Positions 1-11,252 of a stretch of DNA of 64,000 nucleotides are shown here, in pieces. Source of the DNA: Linum tenue (lineage: Eukaryota > Streptophyta > Magnoliopsida > Malpighiales > Linaceae); NCBI GenBank assembly GCA_946122785.1, contig CAMGYJ010000005.1:82330547-82394546 (forward strand). Reading direction: 5' to 3'. How positions within the stretch are numbered: position 1 is the stretch's first letter; every line of letters starts with the position of its first letter. Under the pieces are notes generated by a model. It saw nothing but the letters and a program-made list of their open reading frames with translations, was not told where the DNA came from and did no database searches. A program made the position numbers and the translations under genes.

Positions 1-1311
1 CCGAGAGGCCAGAATTTTTTGTTCTAAAAAAATATTGAAAATTGATCTCATTTTGTAGAGCACGATGAACTCGTTCCACCTGTGCAAAAAAAAAATTAAA
101 ATCCGAGTTAAAACGAAAAAAGATATGAGACGATTAAGAAAGCTAGGGAAAATAAAAATGGTCTTTAATTCTCCATCCTTAGATCTGAATTTTCTAAATG
201 AAGGGTGCAGATTTGGTTATTGATGGATGCATAACACATGGTTATGCACACTATTTTGAGCCGTGGATAACCACTAACCACAAAAATCGTTATTTTACTA
301 CCCACACCCAATCCACTACCCACAACTTGTGAGTATGGTTACCCACAATAGGTGCGGGTTGGTGCGGTTTGCGAATTATCCACAACTCGCAACCCAAACT
401 TCCACCCCTAAGACTCTCCACAATGTAAGTGAGTTTAGAGGGAAAAGTGGGAAAATAACCCACAATGTGGGTGGGAAAAGTGGAACAGATGGAGAAAGGG
501 GGAAAATTGGTTTAGCAAACAAATGGTGGATGCAAGAGAGGGAGGAGGGGCCCACTGTCGGGCCCGCATATAATTTATTTTTTAATTTTTTTGTTCTAAT
601 TTATTTGTTTTAATGGTTTTGTTTTATTGTGAGGTATTTTTATTGGTTTTATCCGCAACGGACAGAATTAACGACGTTATATTTAATTAGTAATGAAAAA
701 ATTATATCGAAATGTTCGTATTAATTAATTATCACTAACTACGTAAACATCTTGATCATTATATAAAAGTAAAGTGAGGAAATCAACTGTAGATTGATTT
801 TAGCAACAAAGTGCTAAACTAATTATCCACTTTTCTTTATAAAAAAAAAAAATTATCCACTTTTCTCACCCTGACAAAAACATCCATTTCCCCATTTTTC
901 CTCCCACCCAAATGTGGATGGTCTAACAACGAAGGTAATTTATTGGTGAAAGCACCTTTCTTGGTTCTCCGAACTACCTAAGTCCGATCAGCGTGGCATT
1001 ACTTTCCGCCAAGATCGGACGCGAAGAATTTAACATTTCAGAAAGGAGTCCTCAAGCTGTTTGACAAAATGCCTAGCCGAGACGCAACCGCACCACGCCC
1101 GATCGAAGAGCTGCCTGGTACTTCCCAAAACTGCATATTTCAATTTTATACAACTCTTTCATCCGCACACAAATCATGGCTGTAACAATTTCTCTCCCTA
1201 TATACGTGTAAGAAGAAAGAAATAAGAAATCAGACCGACAATGGAAGGAAAAAAGAATGAAATGGGAGGATGAAATCTCGAGTATCTACGTTCATGAACA
1301 ATCACCGGGTT
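1..1311. other. intergenic DNA downstream of the receptor gene
   Basis: I see no supportable gene here. Bases 240-410 are built from short permutations of ACCCAC and CCACAA and end in CTTCCACCCCTAAG, which resembles one terminus of the TAGGGGTG hAT-type elements found elsewhere in the window; no partner terminus or target duplication is visible. The remainder is AT-rich. Roughly 1130-1311 would hold the 3' untranslated region of the minus-strand receptor gene, but no polyadenylation site was assigned. Confidence 0.5.
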
Positions 1312-4300
1312 CTACAGAGTCGTCGTTGATGAGAAGGGAGAAGAAAATGTAGATACTGGCCGTGAGAGATGATGGCACGAACACTTTGGATCGTGGATCG
1401 CCATTTTTCTCGTCATATCAAGCTTAGTGCAGTAAACGCAATACCTGCCTCCAAACTCATCGTAGCTTTCTTCTTCTTCCTCGTCGTCGTCATCGAGGTC
1501 TGTGTTGTACTCCTCGGTCATGTCTTCCGGCTGAACCCTTCTCCAGTCATTGCTCGTGTAGTATCTGAAGCCGCAAAGAGGAAGAAGCACCATGAGAATT
1601 CTGTCGATGTGGTCGTCGCACCACCTAGTTGCTTTCTTGCTAAAAATCAATGGTGCCATCACAGTTGCTGCAGCAGCTCCAAACCCTATTCCAGGTATTA
1701 TGAACTCCCAATCGAGGCTTTGTTGCCCTGATCCCTGCTTTCTCCCTGAAGGAGGCGGGGTGTTGCTATCTGAGCAGGATTTCATCAAAGGACTGCCGCA
1801 TAAACCTGGATTACCTTGGTATGAAGTGTTGTCAAATGTTAGGAACTGCCTGCCTGTAGGGATTTTTCCGAGGAGATTATTATTTGACAGGTTCACGAAC
1901 GAAAGGAATGTCAGCTCTGTGAGTTCCTGCGGGATTTCGCCACTGAGCTTGTTATCCGAGAGATCCAGTGACTCCAGCTGTGAGATGTTGCCGAATACTG
2001 CTGGAATCTGACCAGTGAAACCGTTGTGGGAAAAATTGAGGATGTAAAGTGCATTCAATTGACCCACGGCTGCAGGTATTGGCCCATCAAAATTGTTGCT
2101 TGAGAAATCAACTGAAGTGAATACTGTTAGGACCTTCACCAGTTCCATTTCAAGGCCCTTGCTGGTAACTGTTATGGAATCTTGATAATACAATTGAGTC
2201 AACTTGAAAGGCTCGTATTTGAGGTGATTGTGCGTTTCATTTCCATCTCCAACCATCATGGCTTGCCATGTCGCTAAGCACTGACCATTTAGGGGACCAG
2301 AAAAATTGTTGAAGGCTAGGTCGACAATCTGAAGCTTTTGCCAAGTACCAGGAAGATGTGGGCATCCAGTGCTTCCATGAAAGAGGTTGTTCCTCAGGAT
2401 AAGGACACGCAAACTGGAATTGTTCTTCAGAAGACAAGGGAAGACATCATCAATCATGTTGTTGCCAAGGTCTAACACTTCTAATGCTGTGCAGTTACTC
2501 AAGGACTTTGGAACCCTCCCATTTAGCTGGTTCAAACTGAGATCAAGAGTCTGCAATGAACATGAAGCTTGGAATGTGTCAGGTATGCTTCCGTGAACCT
2601 TATTGCCCCTCAGGTTTAAGACAGCAAGCGTCCCAATGTTCTCCATTAAACAGCTTGGAATTGTACCGGTCAAGGTGTTGTTCGACAGATCAAGGACTTG
2701 GAGATACGAAGCATTGCAAATACTTGCAGGGATAGCTCCGCTAAGGCGATTGTTGGAAAGTGAGAAGAAGAGTGCATAAGGAAGGTAATTGCTGATGTCA
2801 ACTGGAATTGAGGAATTGAAAAAATTGTTGGAGTAGTCCACGTAGATCATCGAAAACGATGATTGAATGATTGGAATCTCCCCTTCGAGCTTGTTATGAT
2901 GCATGTCCAAGACACCAAGATTGGGAAGAGAAATCGGTACCTGGAAATCCACTAGGTTGTTGTGTGAGAGATTGAGATGGTATATTGTAGTCGTTTCCAG
3001 AATCCAGCGAGGTACTACCCCATTGATATTGTTTCCTGAGAGGTCTAGCCTGGTTAGCCTTGATTGGTTTCCCAGCTCGGGAAATTGGCTCAAATTGCTC
3101 GATGCCAGGTTCAATATGCCGAACTGAGGATAAATGGATGACAGGGTAGAGTTGTTGTTGCCACTTGCATCCACGGTCAAGTTGTTGTATGAAAGATCAA
3201 GAGTGGTGAGATTCTGGAGCGCCTGAATCCAGTTCAGCTGTACGGTTCCATTGAATCTATTGGATGAAAGTACAAGGACTTTCAGTGTTCGGACTTCAAA
3301 GATGGAGCGAGGGACGGGACCTTCCAAATGGTTGCTGCTCAAATCTAAAGTATCCAGAATCGAAGAAGAAGCATTTGAAAACTCTGGAGCCGGTCCCTTA
3401 AGTTGGTTGAAGGAGAGTTGAATCTTTTGCAGGGTTGGAATGGAGAACAAAGATGGAGGGATGCTTCCGTTGAAAGAATTGTGCCTGAGGTCAACATACT
3501 CAAGTTTCTGAAAGCTTCCCCATTGAGCCGGTATATCACCTGCCAACTGGTTGTAAGATAAATCCAGATGCACTAGACTTTTCGACAAGCCAAGTGATGG
3601 AATTGGACCTATGAGATTGTTGGACGAAAAATCCAAGTAATTCAGTTGAGCCAGATTTTCCAATGACCTGGGAATTGTTCCACTGAAATTGCATCGAGAA
3701 AGCTCTATCCTTGACAAGTTGCCAAGATTTCCCAAGGATGAAGGCAGCTTGCCTGAGAAGTTGGTGTCGGTGAGCAACAGAGTCTGCATAGAGTAGTGAT
3801 TCTGAGGAAAATCTGGAATCTCCCCTTCAAGCAATTTGTTATTCGACAGATCAAGAATCTCTAGGCTTGGAATTTGGAGTATCTTTGCGGGAAACTTTCC
3901 TACCAGCCCGCAAGAGGTTAGACGCAAGATAGTCAAGTTTCTGAAATCTGCAAAGAAATCAGGAAATGGATCGGAGAAGTTGTTGTTGTCCAGACGAACT
4001 ACCGAGAGAGACTCAAGGTCGGAGAGCGAGAAATCAATAGGGCCTGAAAGGAGGCAGTTGGACATGCTCAATACTTTGAGATTCGGCAACGAAGAAGCTA
4101 TGGCTCGGCACCACTCAGTCCCGTGCGTTGATACGTTCACACCATCGAGACGGAGATCAGTTAGTCGCTTGAGATTCTGAACAAGTCCAGCGAGATTGGG
4201 GTTCTCAAGTTTCAGGGACGGAAGGCCCAGGAAAGAAAGCGTCGAGAGATCGAGGCTGACCAAGCTACTCATTTGAGAGACGGCGGATGGAATTTGCCCG

Positions 4301-4725
4301 TAAAACCCAGCACTAGACAGATTGAGATGTCTCAAATTGGTGAGGTTGGACACCGCAGTTGGAATCGTTGTGTTGAAGCTGTTGAAAGACAAATCCAGGA
4401 CCTGAAGATGCTGAAGACTGAATAGAGCGATGGAGTTCTCAAGTCCGCCGGTGATGGATTCATTGCTCAAGTTGAGGCCAACAACACGAACAAGGCCACC
4501 CACTAGATCACAAGTTATACCAAGCCAGTTGCAGCAATCGATGCTCGAATTCCAGCCCGCCAGATTCCCAGAGAATGATCGGCTGAAATTGAGGCTCTGC
4601 TTTAATTGGAGTAGAAGAGATTGCTGGTCTCCCGGGCATTGGCCGGAGACCGGAGCTACATGGCTGGCCACGAGTATCGATAGAAGAGGCATCAATAAAA
4701 CCCAAGCGAGCTGCTGCGGTTTCAT
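1312..4725 (-). CDS. LRR receptor-like protein, Ve1/RLP type
   Basis: This is an uninterrupted 1137-residue single-exon reading frame for a cell-surface receptor-like protein without a kinase. Residues 1-28 form a hydrophobic signal peptide. An N-terminal LRR cap with the paired cysteines of DCCNWLGITCD follows, then about 30 extracytoplasmic LRRs of the plant LxxLxLSxNxLxGxIP type rich in N-glycosylation sites (NxS/T). A non-LRR island (YYQDSITVTSKGLEMEL) precedes the last four LRRs, as in tomato Ve1/Ve2 and Arabidopsis RLPs. Residues 1008-1028 are a membrane helix and about 109 residues remain as a cytosolic tail. The tail is unusually long, with an acidic run (DDDDEEEEE) followed by a Cys-rich stretch (YCVYC, CSCHH). 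Family members act with SOBIR1/BAK1-type co-receptors in recognition of apoplastic pathogen patterns; the ligand here is unknown. The first ATG directly begins the signal peptide, which supports this start. Confidence 0.95.
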   Translation of the reverse strand: MKPQQLAWVLLMPLLSILVASHVAPVSGQCPGDQQSLLLQLKQSLNFSRSFSGNLAGWNSSIDCCNWLGITCDLVGGLVRVVGLNLSNESITGGLENSIALFSLQHLQVLDLSFNSFNTTIPTAVSNLTNLRHLNLSSAGFYGQIPSAVSQMSSLVSLDLSTLSFLGLPSLKLENPNLAGLVQNLKRLTDLRLDGVNVSTHGTEWCRAIASSLPNLKVLSMSNCLLSGPIDFSLSDLESLSVVRLDNNNFSDPFPDFFADFRNLTILRLTSCGLVGKFPAKILQIPSLEILDLSNNKLLEGEIPDFPQNHYSMQTLLLTDTNFSGKLPSSLGNLGNLSRIELSRCNFSGTIPRSLENLAQLNYLDFSSNNLIGPIPSLGLSKSLVHLDLSYNQLAGDIPAQWGSFQKLEYVDLRHNSFNGSIPPSLFSIPTLQKIQLSFNQLKGPAPEFSNASSSILDTLDLSSNHLEGPVPRSIFEVRTLKVLVLSSNRFNGTVQLNWIQALQNLTTLDLSYNNLTVDASGNNNSTLSSIYPQFGILNLASSNLSQFPELGNQSRLTRLDLSGNNINGVVPRWILETTTIYHLNLSHNNLVDFQVPISLPNLGVLDMHHNKLEGEIPIIQSSFSMIYVDYSNNFFNSSIPVDISNYLPYALFFSLSNNRLSGAIPASICNASYLQVLDLSNNTLTGTIPSCLMENIGTLAVLNLRGNKVHGSIPDTFQASCSLQTLDLSLNQLNGRVPKSLSNCTALEVLDLGNNMIDDVFPCLLKNNSSLRVLILRNNLFHGSTGCPHLPGTWQKLQIVDLAFNNFSGPLNGQCLATWQAMMVGDGNETHNHLKYEPFKLTQLYYQDSITVTSKGLEMELVKVLTVFTSVDFSSNNFDGPIPAAVGQLNALYILNFSHNGFTGQIPAVFGNISQLESLDLSDNKLSGEIPQELTELTFLSFVNLSNNNLLGKIPTGRQFLTFDNTSYQGNPGLCGSPLMKSCSDSNTPPPSGRKQGSGQQSLDWEFIIPGIGFGAAAATVMAPLIFSKKATRWCDDHIDRILMVLLPLCGFRYYTSNDWRRVQPEDMTEEYNTDLDDDDEEEEESYDEFGGRYCVYCTKLDMTRKMAIHDPKCSCHHLSRPVSTFSSPFSSTTTL

Positions 4726-4886
4726 TGGAGGAAATCACGAGGCGCCCACAACATAATACAAAGTGGAGGAGGTGATCAACCTGGGACTGCAGAAATGAAG
4801 AGGGGAGAACATTTGGCTTGATTTAGCTGCTGCCGATCTAAACAGCACAGCAATTTGGGTTCTTTTCTTTGCAGGGGTAGGACGGA

Positions 4887-4920
4887 GAAGAAGAAGAAGA
4901 AGAAGAAGAAGAAGAAGAAG
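4887..4920. repeat. (GAA)n microsatellite, CTT-rich in the receptor mRNA sense
   Basis: About eleven uninterrupted GAA units lie 160-195 bp upstream of the receptor start codon. Read on the gene's strand this is a pyrimidine CTT tract, a common feature of plant 5' leaders and core promoters. Its role is inferred from position only. Confidence 0.85.
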
Positions 4921-6250
4921 GCCAAGGCAATAGATTGGACTGGTCAGAAATGAAGGGCGAAAGAGAGAAAGTAAACCGAATGCGTATGCATCTGCGCAAT
5001 CATGTCTGGGTTGAGGACAGGTTTAGATCTTCCAACCTCCGAGCTTATAGTATTCTTTTCTTTTCGGGTCCCCATTTTCTTAAGTACGCGTTTCTTTGTC
5101 AGTTTTTGTTTAATTGTTTTTGTTGACTTCTTCGCGTGGGGTAGAGCAGCGAGGGTAGCACTCTGGTTTGAACGGTTGGATATTGCTAGGAAAATCAGAC
5201 CAATGACTTTGACGTTTTTTAACTACTACGTTTACGTTGTCTCCGGTCTGCGTAGCTCGGCCGACTAGGTAGGGAGAAACTCAGAATGCACTTTCGTGAT
5301 TACTCAATGTGCCTAGTGCCTACCAAAATTTATACTCTTTATTATTTTTATTTTACTCAATTTTTAAATTGTCGATCAAGATTAGATTAAAGGTAATTTT
5401 AAAAATTAAAACGATATCACATATGATTTCTATCGTTTAAAAAATCAATTTATGTATATTATACTCAAACTTTACTACAACCTCATTCTCCATTGTCGTT
5501 AACATCTCCGTTGATGGTTCCCTTCCTCCCGCTGCCGGCCACCCTCGCCAAACGATGCGGCCACCCTCCCACTATCGTCCACCCTTGTCCACCGCTGGTC
5601 ATCCTCGTCCGCCTTGTAGCTGTCCTCCTCTCTCTCTCTTTCTCTCTCTGAGAGACGATAGGGGAAGGGTGAGAATCGTGAGATGCTAACGGTAGTAATC
5701 TCTCTCTCCCTCAATCTATTCATCGTACCAGGAGAACTTAAAAACCTAGATTTCGTTTTTTTTTTGTTTTGTTTTGGACTGATTCATTGTATTGTTTTGT
5801 GAAGTGGTATCTTTGGTTTTTCATAATGGTATTGATTTATTTCTGCAGTGGTATTGTTTTGATTTCACACTGGTAGTGGTATTGGTTCATTTTGGTACTG
5901 GTTTGACTCTTGTTATGATAGAGATTGTTTATATTGGTAGTTTTAGTGTAATTGTATTGTTTTTCATAACTGCATTGATTTATATCTGCAATAGTATTGG
6001 TGTTTTTAAAAGTGGCATTGATTGTTATTGATTTCATGTTTTATTTTTACAGTTGTATTATTTAGACTGAACAAAGAAAAGAAAAAGATTGTGGAAGTGA
6101 GAGAAAGAGAGAAAATTTGTAATTAATATGTTTTTGTAACTTTCTAAAATTTAATTCAGTAAAAAGGTATTTAATAATAAAAAAATTCATACCCAATTTT
6201 TCCTTAGTAACCATGGTGATTACTATTTCGTAGTAATCACCATAACCGCT
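4921..6250. other. intergenic, with TC-rich and degenerate repeats
   Basis: No gene is supportable. A CT-rich tract lies at about 5628-5650. Between about 5785 and 6040 the sequence is a degenerate repetition of TGGTATTG(A/G)TTT-like words: a segment starting TTTTCATAATGGTATTGATT near 5818 recurs in altered form near 5960. The short open frames here are low-complexity by-products. Confidence 0.5.
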
Positions 6251-6573
6251 CCTGGAAAAACTGCTCAAATTATAGTTAGGTGTTATTGAAGAATACCTAA
6301 CACTTTCAATTTCAAAACTAGTGATTCAATTTCAAAACTAGTGATATTACCACTAGTTGATGCTCTTATTTGTGATCCCCCCCAGATAGCAGCTAAAAAA
6401 ATTTCTCAAAATCCTGGAAAAACTACTAAAATTATAGTTAGGTATTATTGAAGAATACCTAACACTTTCAATTTCAAAACTAGTGATTCAATTTCAAAAC
6501 TAGTGATATTACCACTAGTTGATGCTCTTATTTGTGATCCCCCAGACAGCAGCTAAATTTTTTTCTCAAAATA
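6251..6573. repeat. 162-bp tandem duplication
   Basis: Two head-to-tail copies begin CCTGGAAAAACT at 6251 and 6413 and differ at only a few positions. Each copy itself contains a direct duplication of ATTTCAAAACTAGTGATT. No coding capacity is visible. The near-identity indicates a recent local duplication. Confidence 0.9.
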
Positions 6574-7618
6574 GGATTTTTTTACAAAAATTTCTAAAGT
6601 GCACATGTTTCCCCCAGATCGCGGTTGACAAAAGAGATCAACAAATAAATCACTTTGGCAGAAGCGATTTAGTGTAGATTTCTTTTCGGAAGCGCGATCA
6701 TAGCGGATCGCTAACGTGGCGAGCGATCATCCGTTGGATTGCGGTTCGCGGAAGTGATCAATGGTAATAGCGTCCGAGCAATACGATTGGGCGTTAGAAG
6801 AAACACAGATCGCTAACGTGGACAGCGGTGTGCTTATGGAGAGACGCGGATCACTAAGCTGTTGGGCAATCAACCGTTGATCGCTTTTGACAGCCACGAT
6901 CAAAGCGTTATCTCTCCTCTCATCGCACGTTGATCGTTTCCAAAAGAAGCGATTTAGGCGCTCCGTCCAACCTATATATAAATCCCTCCCCCTCATTTCA
7001 TTCACACTACAACACATTCTCCCCCCCCCCCTCCCAATCCCATACCACTCATGAAATACGGGTGTGCCTTGAGGTTGCGGCCAAGTGCGATCTTCCACAT
7101 CATATTATGTTTTCCTGAGTTCTGCAAAAGTCTTGTCTCGTTGTCCCGCTAAAGTCCTGTAAAAAAATCTGGTTGAACCTCTTTCCGTTTTTGTCAAAAA
7201 TGGACGAAGTGGCCTTAGGGTATGTGATATATTTTATATTTTTGTGATTTATCAACGTGAATCATGGTGGTACGCTATAATATCAATGTCTTAGCAGAAT
7301 AACCATGATTAAACGTTATATATTTTCACGATTTGTTTACAAATCAAATAATGTTATTTTCTTGTATTTAATGATAGATGGGGGCAAATAGTTATGATAC
7401 TATATTGTATATCCAACCTGGCCCAAGCGATACCCATTACTTAACCAAGCAAGAAAAACATTGATCCTATGTCATTTGGAACAACAAACCGGTAGGCACG
7501 CTATACCTTCATGATAATATTTTTTAATTATTTTAAAATGTTGCTATAAAACTTACTTTGTGCATTTTTTTCGTAAGAATCTATTGTTCCCGTGGTGCGT
7601 AGAGGGACCGGGCGCTTG
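6574..7618. other. GATCGC-rich segment and a promoter-like region
   Basis: From about 6610 to 6950 GATCGC, GCGATC and related words recur many times in both orientations, in a GC-richer setting than the flanks. The segment leads into a TATA-like element and then AT-rich DNA. No protein-coding frame is convincing. Confidence 0.4.
6973..6982 (+). promoter_or_regulatory. TATA-box-like element
   Basis: TATATATAAA followed by a CT-rich stretch with CACTACAAC about 30 bp downstream is the layout of a plant RNA polymerase II core promoter. The only coding-like sequence downstream is the degenerate plant-mobile-domain fragment about 650 bp away, so this may be a remnant promoter of that element. Confidence 0.4.
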
Positions 7619-8070
7619 CCCCAGATTCACCACCGACTCATGCCCTATCTAAAAAATGTGTGGTTGGAAAGGGTGAGACACTTCGTGAAGATGGAGATTG
7701 ACAACGAGCTACTCAAGGCAATGTGAGAGAGGTGGCATCCTGAGACACACACATTCCACTTTCCTGAGAGGGAAACGACGATCACACTACAGGATGTTGC
7801 CATCCTCACTAAGTTGCCGATCACCGGAGAGGCCATCATCAGCAACTCAGCTATTCCCGAAGGATGTTAGGAGGCCACTGATCTTTGAGCATTTGGGCTT
7901 CAACATGCCGATGAAAGCAAATGGAGGCGGTAAACCGCCTTTGAACGTGGATCAAGTTTTGATCTCATGGCTCATTGCTAGTATAACGGCGGATGTTGCG
8001 TTGGATGCATTCACCCCAGAAGATCAAGTAGAACGATATGCGCGCATTTATCTCATCGCCTCCAAGTAGG
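7619..8070 (+). pseudogene. plant mobile domain (PMD/MAIN-like) fragment
   Basis: Reading in one frame from 7619 gives a segment containing RWHPETHTFHF, TTITLQDVAIL and LPITGEAI, the hallmark of the plant mobile domain found in MAIN/MAIL proteins and in transposon-encoded relatives. The frame is broken by stop codons near 7724, 7868 and 7886. A segment resembling the later part of the domain (PPLNVDQVLISWL) continues in another frame to about 8070. This is therefore a decayed copy, probably transposon-derived, not a working gene. The domain identification rests on memory of the family pattern. Confidence 0.6.
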
Positions 8071-8307
8071 CCATTGGTGTTCAACTCGTCCATCACCGCC
8101 AACATCATCATCTCGACTTTGTGCAGATCACCTGGATCCCCCCCCCCCCTTCCCGCTTTCTTAGTAAAAGAATGCATTGTTCCTTGAAAAATTAAGATGC
8201 TATTAGTTACATATGTGTTAATAACAAAGCTTGATTGGTTATGATGGACAAGGTGGGACATGAGGTGCTTGAGCTTGTTGGCTAAGCATTTAGCTGGCAC
8301 TTTATAT

Positions 8308-8561
8308 CTAAACATTACACAAGGTTATGGAAAAAATTGCTCTTTGGAAAAGGAGCTTCAATTTTTGGTATAAGGGCAAGAAGTGTCTCGTTATAAATTC
8401 TGATATGATATAGTTCTCTGAAGTAGGAAGTGAGAAAATCAGAGAAGTTACTTCGCACATGATCCCATCACTTTCGGAAAAAGATGGCTCTGTCAATGAA
8501 AACGCTTCAAAAATGTACCTCCTCCACGCCGTAGCAATCTCATCAAAATTATCATCCAAGC
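8308..8561 (-). pseudogene. orphan exon-like fragment, unknown product
   Basis: On the minus strand a pyrimidine-rich stretch ending TTTACAG at about 8562 is followed by an open frame of about 80 codons with ordinary amino-acid composition (DDNFDEIATAWRRYIFEAF and onward). It looks like the first part of a displaced internal exon, but no family was recognised and no matching donor site or neighbouring exon was found. It may be chance. Confidence 0.25.
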
Positions 8562-10539
8562 ACTGTAAAGGAGATACAGAGAGTTACATAAATTATCGAT
8601 AAAACTATCTCTTATTTACTCCTTCGCCTCCAGTCCTCAAGTTCTTACGTCAGTCACAAATTGCAACCTCTAAAACCCAGCACCATGCCCTTACCTTTTT
8701 TTTTCTCTTCCCAACTCTTAGGGGTCTTTTGTATGAAGAATTTTAATATTTAAAATTTGGCCCCAAATCCCTAATTTAAAAAACCAGATATTTAATATGT
8801 GGGATTTTGTGTAGATCTCTGTTTTGAAATTGGATGAGGGTTTTCAAGCAAAGAAATCAAAAGATGATATTGCCTTCATCTTCTTCCTCTCAATTTTTTC
8901 TCCCTCTCCATTGTTCCTTGTTCTTGCTGGTCTTCATATTACTACTCCATGGAAACTAAAAATGGCCTTCCAAAAATCAATCGTGTCTTTCATCAAGCAC
9001 CCCACTCTGATTCTCTTTCAACAAGCTTTGGGACAATTTCCTAGTCGAGATTCGTCTCCAAAACCCTAAATATATATGCAGATGATGGGCAATCCTAATT
9101 GTCTTGCACAATTCGTCTCACACCATGAAACCACTATTCGTGGCAGGTCAAAGTTTTTTTAATGTTCTAGAAATGTCCAAATTTGTGAGGAATATGCTAA
9201 ACTTGGTGATCAAGCTTGAAGAAATCCTAATGGACTTGGCAAGCGTGTTTCTATCCTACTTTCCCTCCAAGAAAATATGATAGAAAGTTTATAAATAGAC
9301 CCTTGGGGTTAAAAGTTCGGGGACAAGCTAGATAGAGGGTATTCTACCGACACAGTTTCTCATCATACTAAGAACTCGACCAAACTCATAAGGTAGATCG
9401 TCAGAGCAATTGGTGCCCTAGGCGCAGTTTCCTTAATGAGTACTGATGTCCAAGTCATTCTGGGGGATCTCGTTTCACTTGATGTTCCCCTAGAGTCATG
9501 TCCCCAAGAGCGGCTAGTTCGTTAGTAGTATAGGTTAGCGAACCCTAGAGGTTTTTTTATATTGTAAAAAAGTTAATTCTTGGTATATATATGAGTTTTT
9601 ATTCATCTCTTTCTAACATTTGATTTCTATGTTTGTGTTATTGTCAATGGATTGGGTGTTAAAGCGAAGCTACCATCTCACGTGATGTAGACTTTGAAAT
9701 CTAATTTGTATTGGATGTGACTAGATATGACCATCCTTCACAATACATCATCAATCGGTTTAGCAACGTGATACCTCAAGGGAGGAATCCATAGGGCGAT
9801 ACGAGCATGGATACGGTCTGTTATTTATCAAAGTCGCGTAGCCACATTCCTTTTAGGGTTTTTAGATCTTCTATCAACAACACAAAAAAAAACTAAAAGA
9901 TAATACGGGATTGACGTGTAATCTCACACCTAGGAGAAGGCTTGAACAATATAAGGTATAAGCTAGACCACAATCAAGTGTGATTGCTTAATTGATAAGA
10001 GTCTTGCAAAGCTATTATGGAATCTTCAACAGAAAAGCTCAAACAACGATATTGCACTAGCTATGGAATCCACCAATAGCGAAGAAAATAAACTATAAGC
10101 ACGCCGACTCCATGGAAAAAACACATCGATGTAAAATTCTTATTTAACAAAGTCTAATAATCTGCCAAAATCCGAGTTTACAACCCTTTAAATATGTCTT
10201 GATAAAATAAAAATAATGAAAACACCAAAAAGGAAAAAGAATCCTAACACATAAAGGTAACTAACTCGTTAGGCCCCGATCCCCGATCTCAATCTCTGGT
10301 CTGGAATTTAAACCCAATGCCCGGGGTTCATTCTGACCCAGATCCCCGATCACATTCCTAGATTCCCCGGTCGGGGGAAGAGAATCACGTCTTAGGGGTC
10401 CTTTTTCCTACCAGGTCGGGTGGCCGCAACGCAAGGTAGGAAGGAACAACTCATATGTTGCCAGTATCAATCATCATTATTCTTTTTTATACATATGTCG
10501 CGTTCGTTGAATTTGCATCGGTATTTTTAATGCAACTAA
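8562..10539. other. intergenic DNA, nothing recognised
   Basis: AT-rich sequence with no supportable coding frame. 10270-10440 is locally GC-richer and repeats GATCCCCGAT-like words. I found no terminal repeats or target duplications delimiting an element here. Confidence 0.4.
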
Positions 10540-10547
10540 ATGTTTAT

Positions 10548-11244
10548 TAGGGATGACAACAAAACCCGAACCCATGGGTACCCACCCGACCCAACCCGGT
10601 CAACGCGAGTAAAATCCGTGTTGACGGGTTTTGGGCCGGGTTTGGGTTTAAATCCGTTCACTATTCACCAGGTTGGGTTAGGTTTGGGTTTAGGTAAACC
10701 CGACCCGTGGGTACCCGCCCACATCCATATAATTAATTTTTTCGGTATATTTAATATTCTAAACAACTCATCTTATTTATGTTTGTGGAGACATGTCTAT
10801 TTTTTTTTTAATTGTGTAGAATGAAGTTGATGTTATCTAGTGGAGAGTGAAGAAACTTAATTGAAAGGAAGAAGCTTTCAATTAATTATGTTATTAATGG
10901 ATAATTTGTGATTTGCTTCAATTTTCTTGAGTTTTCTAGATTAGCGTTGAACAATTTGTATAGTTAATTTGTGATTCGCTTGAATTTTCTAGAATGGTGT
11001 TTTAAATATGGACAATTTGTATTGAGAGATTGATATTTGACTTTAATTTTGATAGAAACTTGTTATTGTAAATTTTTTACGAAAAAAACCCGTGGGTACC
11101 CATGAACCCGCGGATACCCAGCGGGTTGGGTTTGAGTTTTTTAAACCCAGTGGGTTTTACCCCGGATTTTTTTCACGGATAAACCCATGGGTTTGGGTTT
11201 GGGTTTGGCAAAACCCGACCCAACCCGACCCATTGCCATCCCTA
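10548..11244. mobile_element. non-autonomous hAT-type element, 697 bp
   Basis: The element begins TAGGGATGACAA and ends TTGCCATCCCTA, an imperfect terminal inverted repeat, and is flanked by a perfect 8-bp direct repeat ATGTTTAT (10540-10547 and 11245-11252). An 8-bp duplication is the hAT hallmark. Both ends are made of subterminal permutations of ACCCGACCC and GGGTTTGGGTTT around CCCATGGGTACCC palindromes. The AT-rich middle has no transposase frame, so mobility would need a protein supplied in trans. Confidence 0.9.
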
Positions 11245-11252
11245 ATGTTTAT

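Noticed and set aside
329..613. 94-codon plus-strand frame near the left edge
   Set aside because: Lies in ACCCAC-type low-complexity repeat and has no protein-like pattern.
1369..2011. Open frames opposite the receptor gene
   Set aside because: Antisense shadows of a strongly supported LRR coding sequence.
10540..11250. GGGTTTGGGTTT tracts as interstitial telomere repeats
   Set aside because: Plant telomere unit is TTTAGGG; these are irregular subterminal words of a hAT-type element with clear TSDs.
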